From Paramagnetospirillum kuznetsovii (GTDB lineage: Bacteria; Pseudomonadota; Alphaproteobacteria; Rhodospirillales; Magnetospirillaceae), in contig NZ_PGTO01000006.1 in assembly GCF_003284725.1 (NCBI RefSeq), forward strand, positions 151,320-215,319: a stretch of DNA of 64,000 nucleotides, read 5' to 3'. The notes under the pieces are model-generated. The model had not been told where the DNA came from. It ran no database searches and saw only the letters and a program-made list of their open reading frames with translations. The translations under genes and the position numbers were made by a program. Shown piece after piece: positions 18,137 through 25,870 of the stretch (positions are counted from its first letter, which is position 1; each line of letters starts with the position of its first letter).

Positions 18137-20749
18137 CTAATAGACCCCCTTCTCGTTGACGAAGGCGGAATACCGACGGTCTTCCACCAAGATATGATTG
18201 ACGATCCAGTCGTGAAGAAATGCAAGCAATTCGTCGGCGGGCATGGACTCGGCCACAAGCCGTTCCTCCAATTCGCGAATTTGGGCCAGAAGCCGCTTGT
18301 GCTTGGCGGCATGTCCCGGCTGTTCGGGATAGCCGTAAAGCTCCAGCAATGCCTCTTCCTCGGCGAAGTGGTACATGGCATAGCCCATCAGGAAATCCAT
18401 GGCCTCCGCCATTTCCGCATCCGCCTTGCCCTTGCGGCTGGCATCGATCAGTCGGTTGGACATCTGGATCAAGCGGCGATGATGATTGTCGATTCGCTGA
18501 ATGTTGACGCTGTAGTCGTCGCGCCAGACCAATTCCTTCACGCTGTCGTTACGCAATTCCGAACAGGCGCGCGTCCGCCGATGGAAGGTTTCGAACAGCT
18601 TCCATCGAACGCCGGGAATGTCGCCGAGGACGGTGGCGGGAACCGTGTAGACCTCGGTGGCCTTGCTTGCGAACACATTGGAGAGGCGGGGAGTCTCGAA
18701 GACGGATGTCTCCTCGCCGAAGAAGTCGCCCGGTCCAAGCTGTTCCAGTTCCTGGCCGCCCATCAACCGCATGGCATGGCCAGAGCGGATCAGGCCCACA
18801 TGGCGGTCGCCCACCAGCATGGTCTCGCCGGCGTTGAAGGATTTCAGGCTCATCTGGTTGGCGATTCGGTTCAGGGCTCCGGTCGAGACCACTTCGCCGA
18901 ACAGCCATGTGCGCTGGAGGAACTCCCTGATTTCCAGCAGCCGCGAGATATCCCCGAACAGGTCGTGGCGCTTGACGAATTCCAGATAGAATTCGCAAGA
19001 CATGCGCAATGCCAGCACATAGCTGGTGGCGCGATAGGTTTCCATGGACGGCAACCCATGCAGCCCCGCCAGCTCTCCCAGCAGCGCGCCGGACGAAAGC
19101 TGGCTGCGCATCCGGCTGTCGCCGCTCAGCATTTCCACTTGGCCATTGAGCAGGAGATAGATGGAATTGCTGATGGCACCGTCCTTGATCAGGATGGTCT
19201 CGGGGTTGAAGGAGACAAGCGGGCAGTTCAGCAGGATTTGCAGATGGGACACGGCGACCGTGGGAAAATAGCTGGTCAGATGCCCCCAGGCGGCCCGGCG
19301 CGAAAAATCACGGTTGGACGGAACCAGGACATCGACGGTGCCGAATGAGGCGCCGGACCCGATCCGCTTTTGGGCATCCGTCAATTTCAGGGCGGTATGG
19401 GAGAGGATGATCTTGCGGGACCGGTCATCGGCGAAGTCCTCGGCGAAGCCATGGATCAGGCCGCCGCCGATATCCACCTTCTTGACGTCGGCGGGCTCGG
19501 CATAGTCGGCCATGATGCGATCGACCCAGTCACGGCTGATTCCCGGCTTGGCCGGGTCGTCGGTGATCATGCCTTCCAAAATCTTGCGACCGACCACATC
19601 GGCCAGATGGGCATAGGTCCGGTAGCCGCCCTCGGCCAGCACGCGGAAAATAAAGGGGGTGGTTTCCACCGGGTGGGGCGAGAAGATGGGGCGGACTTCC
19701 AGCCCGGCCACGTCGTTCCATTGATTCAGAGCCAGGTCGTGGACGTCGAAATAGTCGGAGAAGTCCTCTTCCTCGATGGAGAGCAGGGCCGCCAGCTTTT
19801 TGGCCACCGCCGCCCGCACCATGGGGGTGGCGAAGTATTTGATGCGGCGATCGGCGCGTATCAGGGTGGTCAGACCGGCGAAATGATCGTCATGGGAATG
19901 GGTGTGGAAGACGCCTTCCACCTCGTTGATGCCGATGCCGAGCGCGTTCAGCGCATAGACGAGATTCGGCCCGGCATCCACCAGATAGATGCCGCCCTGA
20001 TAGACCAGGATCGCGCCCATGCTGGGGCGCCGGATATCCCAGCCGTCGCCGTCGCCGGAATGGATAACCGCGAAATATTCGCGCGGAATTTGGTGAAATC
20101 CCAGGGTGTAGGGGCATTCGTGGATCTCGAACGGGGGGAGGTTGAGGTCCACCGTCGCGGTCTCGCCCCGGTAGGCGAATTCGAATTGGTTGAGGCTAAG
20201 ACGTCGGACGGTGACGCCGTCCTTGATCTCGACCGGTTCGTCGGCAAGGCCTCGCGTTTCGAACAATTCACGGGGATGCTGAATGCGGCCGAAGGCGAAT
20301 TTCAGCTTGAGGCGCATCATGTCGTGCGCCGTTTCGGCGTCCAGTCCGGCTTCTTGCAATTCCTCGGCGGATATCAGCCCATAATTGCCGCGGTAAATGT
20401 ACTGCAGTTGAGTCTTCAACTGCTCGCTTCTTCCGATCAGGATCGGGCGGCGGCCGGTATTCCCCGGGTGGCCGGGCAACAGCATGCCCTGCCGATAGAA
20501 CATCTGAAGGATGGGGAACTCGCCCAGATTACAGAACGCGCCGTTCTGAATCATCACGTCGGAGAGCAGAATGGCGTTCGGGCCGGTTTCGCTGCGAACG
20601 CCGTCGATCTCGGTGGGCAAGATCAGGCCGCGCAGCATCATATGCTTGACGGAATCGGCGGGGCAGCCGCACAAGACGCGAAGATCGGCCTCGGGGACTT
20701 CGACCCAGACGATACCGGGGCCGACTTCGATCTTTTTCAGGCCCGACAT
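18137..20749 (-). CDS. Metallo-beta-lactamase / 2x cNMP-binding / hemerythrin fusion
   Basis: 870 aa from ATG 20749 (GGGGAGGCGGG just upstream; GTG 20767 is possible). An N-terminal region (~1-240) leads into an MBL domain with HTHSHDDH at ~282-289 and further metal-ligand candidates. Two cyclic-nucleotide-binding-like domains follow (~505-620 with SSGALLGELAGLHGLPS; ~640-730 with LGPGDFFGEETSVFETPRLSN). The C-terminus (~735-865) is a complete bacteriohemerythrin: IDNHHRRL, YHFAEEEALLE, HAAKH and NHILVED give His/His/Glu/His/His/His/Asp for the di-iron site. It probably senses O2 or NO and signals through the cNMP modules; that is inference. It is unusually large and composite. Confidence 0.85.
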   Translation of the reverse strand: MSGLKKIEVGPGIVWVEVPEADLRVLCGCPADSVKHMMLRGLILPTEIDGVRSETGPNAILLSDVMIQNGAFCNLGEFPILQMFYRQGMLLPGHPGNTGRRPILIGRSEQLKTQLQYIYRGNYGLISAEELQEAGLDAETAHDMMRLKLKFAFGRIQHPRELFETRGLADEPVEIKDGVTVRRLSLNQFEFAYRGETATVDLNLPPFEIHECPYTLGFHQIPREYFAVIHSGDGDGWDIRRPSMGAILVYQGGIYLVDAGPNLVYALNALGIGINEVEGVFHTHSHDDHFAGLTTLIRADRRIKYFATPMVRAAVAKKLAALLSIEEEDFSDYFDVHDLALNQWNDVAGLEVRPIFSPHPVETTPFIFRVLAEGGYRTYAHLADVVGRKILEGMITDDPAKPGISRDWVDRIMADYAEPADVKKVDIGGGLIHGFAEDFADDRSRKIILSHTALKLTDAQKRIGSGASFGTVDVLVPSNRDFSRRAAWGHLTSYFPTVAVSHLQILLNCPLVSFNPETILIKDGAISNSIYLLLNGQVEMLSGDSRMRSQLSSGALLGELAGLHGLPSMETYRATSYVLALRMSCEFYLEFVKRHDLFGDISRLLEIREFLQRTWLFGEVVSTGALNRIANQMSLKSFNAGETMLVGDRHVGLIRSGHAMRLMGGQELEQLGPGDFFGEETSVFETPRLSNVFASKATEVYTVPATVLGDIPGVRWKLFETFHRRTRACSELRNDSVKELVWRDDYSVNIQRIDNHHRRLIQMSNRLIDASRKGKADAEMAEAMDFLMGYAMYHFAEEEALLELYGYPEQPGHAAKHKRLLAQIRELEERLVAESMPADELLAFLHDWIVNHILVEDRRYSAFVNEKGVY

Positions 20750-20839
20750 CCCGCCTCCCCAAGCCACTTTGATCTGAGGGTCGAGTGTAGAGCTAAAGTA
20801 ATAGATTGGGCAATGGTCGTCGGTGCGCTGGCAACGTCC

Positions 20840-21763
20840 CTAAATATCCACGTCCCGGCCATCGTCCGAATAGAAGCTCACCCGGTTGCGACCGGCGCGC
20901 TTGCCGTCATAAAGCGCGTTGTCGGCGCGTTCCAGGGATTCCTCCACCGACTGGTCGGCGCTCAGCATGGTGACGCCGAAGGTGGCGGTGACCTTGAAGG
21001 GGGTGCCGTTCCTGTCGAGTACCCGCAGATCCTCGACGGCGGCGCGCATGCGTTCGAGGACATGCCCACCGTCCTCCAGGGTCGCGGCCGGAAGGCAGAC
21101 GAGGAATTCCTCTCCGCCATAGCGATAGAGGATGTCGTAGGGGCGAACGGCGCCGCGCAGGCAATCGGCGACTTCACGCAGAACCCGATCGCCGGTGGAG
21201 TGGCCGTGACTGTCGTTGACCTTCTTGAAGTGATCCACGTCGCACAAACCGATGCAGCAGGGTTGGTTGAGGCGAAGGGCGCGGTCGCGCTCGCCCACCA
21301 ACTGGCTCATCATGGTCTGGCGGTTGCCCAGGCCGGTCAACGGATCGACGGTGGCCAGCGTTCGCCATACCTCGCGCTCCAGATTCTGGGCGGCGGTGCC
21401 AAAGGCCAGCACCAGGGCCATCATGGCTTCATAGTCCGAGGTGGTGATGGTGTGGCCGGCGGCGGCGCGGCTGGTGATGTTCTCGGCGGTGGCATGGACT
21501 TCGTCGTGCAGCTCGCCCAGCACGGCGAAACCGGCGAAGCTGCCGATCAGCGATGCGTCGGCCCCATTCAGCCAAGCGCTGAAGCTGCAGGCGTCATGCT
21601 CCAAGGGGAGGCAAGCCGTCGGTTCGCCCCAGTTCAGGACGGCGCTGTACCAGTTACGCAGCCAGTCCATGTGGCTCGACAGCGCCCTTTGAAAGTCGCT
21701 GAGGCCCGCGAAGACCTTTTCGGTGTGGATGTGCGGAACCGCATCGGCCGGAAGCGTGCTCAT
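20840..21763 (-). CDS. Diguanylate cyclase with N-terminal CZB-like zinc sensor
   Basis: 307 aa from ATG 21763, which has AGGAGG 5-6 nt upstream and overlaps the EAL gene's stop (ATGA). N-terminal ~1-125 looks like a chemoreceptor zinc-binding domain: HMDWLRNWYSAV, HDACSFSAWL and ELHDEVHATA supply the His/Cys/His ligands, as in E. coli DgcZ. C-terminal GGDEF domain: DPLTGLGNR, DVDHFKKVNDSHGH, YGGEEF active site and RPYD five residues ahead of it (product-inhibition I-site). It should make c-di-GMP, inhibited by zinc if it behaves like DgcZ. Confidence 0.88.
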   Translation of the reverse strand: MSTLPADAVPHIHTEKVFAGLSDFQRALSSHMDWLRNWYSAVLNWGEPTACLPLEHDACSFSAWLNGADASLIGSFAGFAVLGELHDEVHATAENITSRAAAGHTITTSDYEAMMALVLAFGTAAQNLEREVWRTLATVDPLTGLGNRQTMMSQLVGERDRALRLNQPCCIGLCDVDHFKKVNDSHGHSTGDRVLREVADCLRGAVRPYDILYRYGGEEFLVCLPAATLEDGGHVLERMRAAVEDLRVLDRNGTPFKVTATFGVTMLSADQSVEESLERADNALYDGKRAGRNRVSFYSDDGRDVDI

Positions 21764-22935
21764 GGTACCTCCTCGCGCCATGCCGCCATGGCTTGTTCGG
21801 CTTGGGCAGGCGGAGCGAAATGCTGTCCCTGTCCCATGGTGAAGCCCAGGTCGCCAAGAGCGCGGGCGGTGCCCACATCCTCGATGCCCTCGGCGACGAC
21901 TTCCATGTCAAGCCGACCGCACAGGTCGAGAATGCCTCTGAGAACGGCCCGTTGCCGCGCCGATGTCTGGCATCCCTGCACAAGGCTGCCATCGACCTTG
22001 ATCACATCGAAGGGCAGCCGGTGCAGCACGCTGAGCGACGACAGGCCGGTGCCGAAATCGTCCAGTGCCAGCCGGATTCCCAGGTCGCGCAGGTCGTCCA
22101 TGGCCTCTTCCGCCGCGTCCAGATCCTCGATCAGCATGGTTTCGGTCACCTCCAGGCAAATGCGTCCGGGGGCGACGCCGTGCTGATCCATCATGCGGGC
22201 GAGGGTGGCGGTCAGGCTCCGGTCCTGGATCAGCCATGCCGAGACATTGATGCTGACGAAGGGAGCGTCGGCGCGGTTGCCGAGGCGGGCGCAAATGGCC
22301 ATGGCGCGGTCCGCCATGGTCAGGTCGATACGGCGGATCAGCCCGGTGCGCCGGGCCAGCGGCAGGAAGTCGAACGGGCGCATCAATCCCATGGTCTCGG
22401 ACTTCCAGCGGGCCAGGGTCTCGTAGCCCAGGACGGTCCGGCCGCCCAGATCGACGATGGGCTGCAGATAGGGCTCGATCTCGCCGCTGATGATCGCTTC
22501 GGCGATATCGCGCTCGCGCACCACCTCCGCATATCCGGGGCCGAAGTCGGAACTGTGCTGCCCGACGGTCTCGCGACCGGCGATCAAGCTGGACTGGGTA
22601 TCGCGAAGGCGCCCGACCAGCTTGCGCATCAGCTCGGCGAAGAAGGGGTCGGAGCGGGCCACCACTTGCTGGATCTGTTCCGCCGACACGACCACGAGGC
22701 TGCAATCGGTATGCGCCCTGGCGGTGGCCGAGCGCGGCAGGCCGTCGATCACGCCCATTTCACCGAAAACCTCGCCTGCGCCGAGCACCGTCAACGGCTG
22801 ACGCCGTCCGTCGCGCTCGACGAAGATGTCGACCTCGCCCTGTTCGATCAGATAGGCGCAATCGGCGCCATCGCCCTGGCTGAAAATCAGATTTCCGGCG
22901 GAAACGTCCCGGCTTAGCATACCCATTGTCCCCAT
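21760..22935 (-). CDS. c-di-GMP phosphodiesterase (EAL) with N-terminal cNMP-binding domain
   Basis: 391 aa; ATG 22935 with GGAAGG upstream. Residues ~8-125 form a cNMP-binding fold (LIEQGEVDIFVE, VLGAGEVFGEMGVIDGLPRSATARA). Residues ~145-385 form an EAL domain with ETL in place of EAL (GYETLARW), FVSINVSAWL, LEVTETMLIED, ALDDFGTGLSSL, IKVDGSLVQG and AEGIEDVGTARAL, so the metal and catalytic residues are all present and activity is expected. Overlap with the cyclase gene means opposite-acting enzymes are made together. Confidence 0.9.
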   Translation of the reverse strand: MGTMGMLSRDVSAGNLIFSQGDGADCAYLIEQGEVDIFVERDGRRQPLTVLGAGEVFGEMGVIDGLPRSATARAHTDCSLVVVSAEQIQQVVARSDPFFAELMRKLVGRLRDTQSSLIAGRETVGQHSSDFGPGYAEVVRERDIAEAIISGEIEPYLQPIVDLGGRTVLGYETLARWKSETMGLMRPFDFLPLARRTGLIRRIDLTMADRAMAICARLGNRADAPFVSINVSAWLIQDRSLTATLARMMDQHGVAPGRICLEVTETMLIEDLDAAEEAMDDLRDLGIRLALDDFGTGLSSLSVLHRLPFDVIKVDGSLVQGCQTSARQRAVLRGILDLCGRLDMEVVAEGIEDVGTARALGDLGFTMGQGQHFAPPAQAEQAMAAWREEVP

Positions 22936-22995
22936 ATCCCTTCCAGCAGCCGCCCGGCTGTCGACGCCACGGTCCAGCGCGAAAGTAGTAGTATA

Positions 22996-23367
22996 TTAGG
23001 GTGGAGGCGGCAGGTCGATGGTCACGTCGCCCCTCTCCGGCAGGGCGGCTCGGGCCAACAGGGTGCTGACAGCGGCCATGGCGGTGTCGATGGACCAGCG
23101 GATCTGGGCCTCGCCGACAGCATTGCCATGGGCCACCACCTCGGGAAGAATCTGCTTTTGCAGAAATCCGGCAAACCCGGCGAAGGCGCGGGCCGTCAAT
23201 TCCAAGGATTGGTCGGCCACCCGCAAGCCGCTTCCGGTCTCGGCTTCGTCCGCCGCCTTGCGCAGCCCCGCCATCATGGCGGCGGTCCTTGGGTCATCCA
23301 TGGCCGCCGCTTCGGTCTTGTCGGCAACGAAGCGCAGCATGGCGGCAAGGAAGGCGTGGTCGGACAC
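22996..23367 (-). CDS. Hypothetical protein
   Basis: 123 aa from GTG 23367 with GGAGG 8 nt upstream; the open frame extends to 23493 but that part is antisense to the DUF2946 gene start. Alanine-rich and helical (VSDHAFLAAMLRFVADKTEAAAMDDPRTAAMMAGLRKA), ending in DLPPPP. No signal peptide or membrane segment and no family recognised. The gene lies 60 bp upstream of the EAL gene on the same strand and might belong to that unit. Confidence 0.6.
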   Translation of the reverse strand: MSDHAFLAAMLRFVADKTEAAAMDDPRTAAMMAGLRKAADEAETGSGLRVADQSLELTARAFAGFAGFLQKQILPEVVAHGNAVGEAQIRWSIDTAMAAVSTLLARAALPERGDVTIDLPPPP

Positions 23368-23470
23368 GGGAGAACCTCCGGATCGGGCGGGGGAAGCGAC
23401 ATGGACTTGATCGCCGTCAAGTGTGGGTGGCACAATCCATGTGATCTTGGGACTATAGAGGAGAAGCGGC

Positions 23471-23887
23471 TTGAGCCTGACTCGACCGACCATACTAAAG
23501 CGTCAACGCAGCGGCAAGCCGTCGATCCGGCTGCTGCTGGTGGCGTTGGTGGTGGTTGGTTTTGCGCTCCAAGGGCTTCTTCCCGGTCTCGATCTCGCCT
23601 TCAGGGGCGATTTCTCCCGAACCGCGTTCGGGGTCGAGGCCGCCATGTGCCATTCTTCGTCGTCCGGGCCGGCCGCGAGTGACGAAGAGGGCACCTCCGA
23701 CGGCCATGGATGCTGCCTGGTGTGCCAGACAGCCGGGCTGACGAAAGTCGTTCCGCCGTTCCCAACCTTCAAAATACCCACCGCAGGCACGGCAGAGCTT
23801 CTGATCGTCGGTTCCGCGTCGACACGGGTCGATGGGCGGGCATCCCGCCAGAATCCGGCCCGCGCGCCCCCCGTTTTCGTGGCCTGA
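23471..23887 (+). CDS. DUF2946-like protein, probable copper-linked
   Basis: 138 aa from TTG 23471. One N-terminal membrane segment (LLLVALVVVGFALQGLLPGL), then a polar part with MCHSSSSG and DGHGCCLVCQTAG, the His/Cys pattern of DUF2946. That family sits beside copper uptake and Cox/Nos assembly genes. The gene directly precedes the copper chaperone PCu(A)C on the same strand, which supports a copper role. The C-terminal third is low in recognisable features. Confidence 0.7.
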   Translation: MSLTRPTILKRQRSGKPSIRLLLVALVVVGFALQGLLPGLDLAFRGDFSRTAFGVEAAMCHSSSSGPAASDEEGTSDGHGCCLVCQTAGLTKVVPPFPTFKIPTAGTAELLIVGSASTRVDGRASRQNPARAPPVFVA

Positions 23888-23972
23888 CGCCACCCATTCC
23901 GTCATTATAAAGACCAAATCGCCGCCTGCCTTGTGGCAGGCATCACCGCTTCTTGCCCGGAGTTGCCCCACC

Positions 23973-24488
23973 ATGAAAAAGCTCGTCCTCGCCGCCGCCT
24001 TGCTGATGCTGGGGGCTCCCGCCTTTGCCGCCGATATACAGATTTCAGAGCCATTCATGCGGGCGGCGCCGGTGGTTGGCGGCAACGGTGCCGCCTTCCT
24101 GGTCATCAACAATCACGGCGCGGCGGACCGGCTGATCGGGGCCGAGGCCGCCATTTCCAAGACGGTCGAGATCCACACCCATATCAAGGACGGCGACGTC
24201 TTCAAGATGCGTAAGGTGGATTCCATCGCGGTGCCCATGCACGGCTCGACCGAGCTCAAGCCCGGCGGCGATCACGTCATGTTCATCGGCCTGAACGAAG
24301 CACTCAAGGAAGGCGCCAAGGTGCCGGTCACCCTGACCTTCGAGAAGGCGGGCAAGATCACCGTCGACGTGCCGGTCATGGCCGCCGGAGCCATGGGGCC
24401 GGGTGCCGGTGGCGCCGTGATGCCCGGCGCCGGTGGCGCCATGATGCCCGGCGCCGGTGGCGCCATGATGCCAGGCATGAAGCACTAA
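23973..24488 (+). CDS. Periplasmic copper chaperone PCu(A)C
   Basis: 171 aa from ATG 23973. Sec signal peptide MKKLVLAAALLMLGAPAFAA. The Cu(I) site residues follow in order: H in EIHTHIKDGDVFK, M in KMRKV, then H and M in GGDHVMFIGL (the HxnMx21-22HxM motif). It delivers Cu(I) to CuA centres, often together with Sco. Oddity: the C-terminus carries three near-identical 7-residue units (PGAGGAMM type) encoded by a 21-bp tandem repeat, giving a methionine-rich tail that ends MMPGMKH. Confidence 0.9.
   Translation: MKKLVLAAALLMLGAPAFAADIQISEPFMRAAPVVGGNGAAFLVINNHGAADRLIGAEAAISKTVEIHTHIKDGDVFKMRKVDSIAVPMHGSTELKPGGDHVMFIGLNEALKEGAKVPVTLTFEKAGKITVDVPVMAAGAMGPGAGGAVMPGAGGAMMPGAGGAMMPGMKH
24407..24478 (+). 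repeat. 21-bp tandem repeat within PCu(A)C
   Basis: GGTGGCGCCATGATGCCCGGC-type units repeat three times, with one GTG-for-ATG variant in the first. The repeats encode GGAMMPGA-like blocks and are prone to copy-number change by slippage. Confidence 0.8.
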
Positions 24489-24492
24489 CCGC

Positions 24493-25071
24493 TTAGGGCG
24501 CCGCCGTCAGCTTGGCCAGTGGCGGCGCCATGTCCGGTGTCAACGGCTTTCCTGCGCCGAGCGCGTCCAGCAGTTGGGCCGCCTTTGGGCCTTCCCAATC
24601 GGCGGCGCCCACGTAGCGGGCGACCTCGCGGCCTTGGTTGTCCAGCAGCAGGCTGACGGGCAGGGCGGTGGCGTTCAGCTTCTCGGCGGCGCTGCGCGCC
24701 TCGTCGGTGCGAATGTCCAAGGCCTTTACGCTTAAGCGGGCGAAGGTGTTGACCACCGCGATCTTGCCGCCGCGATCCAAGGACAGCGCCACCACGGCGA
24801 CCCCCTTGGCGGCGGCGGCGGGTTTCAACCTGTCCAGGGCGGGCAGTTCCGCCACGCAGGGCATGCACCAACTGGCCCAAAGATTCAGCAGGACGGCCCG
24901 GCCCTTCAAGGCGTCGAGCCCGGCCGCCTGACCGTCGGCGTCGCGGATGTCCAGCGCGGGCACCGGCTTTGGCGACTCATGGATGAAGAGGCCCTGCGCC
25001 GTCTTGGCTTGGGCGGCGGGGGCGGCGAGGCCGAGGGCGGCCATGGCGAGCAGGAAGCGGCGGCGATCCAT
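24493..25071 (-). CDS. TlpA-like periplasmic thioredoxin
   Basis: 192 aa from ATG 25071 (AGAGG upstream). MDRRRFLLAMAALGLAAPAAQA is a signal sequence with an RRRF start, possibly Tat-type. The thioredoxin fold follows with LLNLWASWCMPCVAELPAL (active site CMPC) and the cis-Pro in ALPVSLLLD. TlpA reduces CuA-site cysteines and Sco so copper can be loaded. It is coupled to sco (2-bp gap), and its stop nearly meets the PCu(A)C stop. Confidence 0.88.
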   Translation of the reverse strand: MDRRRFLLAMAALGLAAPAAQAKTAQGLFIHESPKPVPALDIRDADGQAAGLDALKGRAVLLNLWASWCMPCVAELPALDRLKPAAAAKGVAVVALSLDRGGKIAVVNTFARLSVKALDIRTDEARSAAEKLNATALPVSLLLDNQGREVARYVGAADWEGPKAAQLLDALGAGKPLTPDMAPPLAKLTAAP

Positions 25072-25073
25072 GA

Positions 25074-25673
25074 TCAATCCTCTGCCTTGCGCGGCGCGAG
25101 ATAGGATTTGACCCGCTCGGCCAGACGATCGGGCTTGGAGGCATGCGGCATGCGGGCCAGGAAATTGCCGACCCGGTCCATGATGTAGATGGACGAGGAA
25201 TGGTCCACGCTATAGGCCATGGGGTCGTTGCCTTCCACCGGTTGCTTCTCGTAGCGGACCTTGAAGTTGCGGGCCGCCGCCGCGATCTGCTCGGCGCTAC
25301 CGGTCAAGCCGATGATCTCGGGAAACGACGCCAGGTATTCCTTGAGATGCGCTGGGCTATCGCGCTCGGGATCGACGGTGACGAACAGGGTGACCACCTT
25401 GGCGCGGTCGGCTCCCAAATGCTCCAACGCCACCGACAGGGTGTTCAGGACGGTGGGGCAGATATCCGGGCAATAGGTGTAGCCGAACACCACGATCCGG
25501 ATCTTGCCGCCATACATCTCGTCGGTGACGGCGCGGCCGTTCATATCCGTCAGCAGGAAGCGGCCGACCACGGCGCGGTCCGCGTCCTCGGTGGCGGCCC
25601 TGGACGGCCCGGCCAGCGCGATCAAGATCAAGAGGCAGGCAAGAAGTCGGGGCATGCTGAAGCTCTTCCTCAT
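25074..25673 (-). CDS. SCO1/SenC family copper metallochaperone
   Basis: 199 aa from ATG 25673 (MRKSFSMPRLLACLLILIALAGPSRA signal/anchor); the upstream extension is not protein-like. Copper ligands: CPDIC (CxxxC) in FGYTYCPDICPTVL and His in YSVDHSSSIYIMD. FVTVDPERDSP is a family hallmark. It hands copper to CuA of cytochrome oxidase or NosZ. It diverges from nosZ with a ~200-bp shared control region, which suggests service to NosZ. Confidence 0.92.
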   Translation of the reverse strand: MRKSFSMPRLLACLLILIALAGPSRAATEDADRAVVGRFLLTDMNGRAVTDEMYGGKIRIVVFGYTYCPDICPTVLNTLSVALEHLGADRAKVVTLFVTVDPERDSPAHLKEYLASFPEIIGLTGSAEQIAAAARNFKVRYEKQPVEGNDPMAYSVDHSSSIYIMDRVGNFLARMPHASKPDRLAERVKSYLAPRKAED

Positions 25674-25772
25674 GGGGGCGGACACTCTGTAGTGCCGTCG
25701 ATGGGGGCACGATGAAAATGTCATGATAGCCCGGCAGCCATGCACTTTCGCAGGGAATATAAACGTGCGGTC

Positions 25773-25786
25773 TTGACGAAAGTTAA
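25773..25786. promoter_or_regulatory. FNR/DNR-like box between sco and nosZ
   Basis: TTGACGAAAGTTAA: half-sites TTGAC and GTTAA with a 4-bp spacer, one mismatch from the dyad TTGAC-N4-GTCAA used by FNR/DNR/NnrR regulators. It lies 85 bp before the nosZ start, between two divergent copper/denitrification units, where low-oxygen or NO control is expected. Confidence 0.5.
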
Positions 25787-25870
25787 GGCATTCTCTCCAG
25801 GGCGATTCCATCGTGTCCGGCGAAGGTTGGGTAAGATTCTTTCGATATCAACAATGCAAAGGTGGGGAAA

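Noticed and set aside
19370..22186. 938-codon open frame on the plus strand
   Set aside because: It is antisense to the MBL/hemerythrin, cyclase and EAL genes; composition is the Gly/Asp/Gln/His-rich pattern of a high-GC shadow frame and no domain is recognisable.
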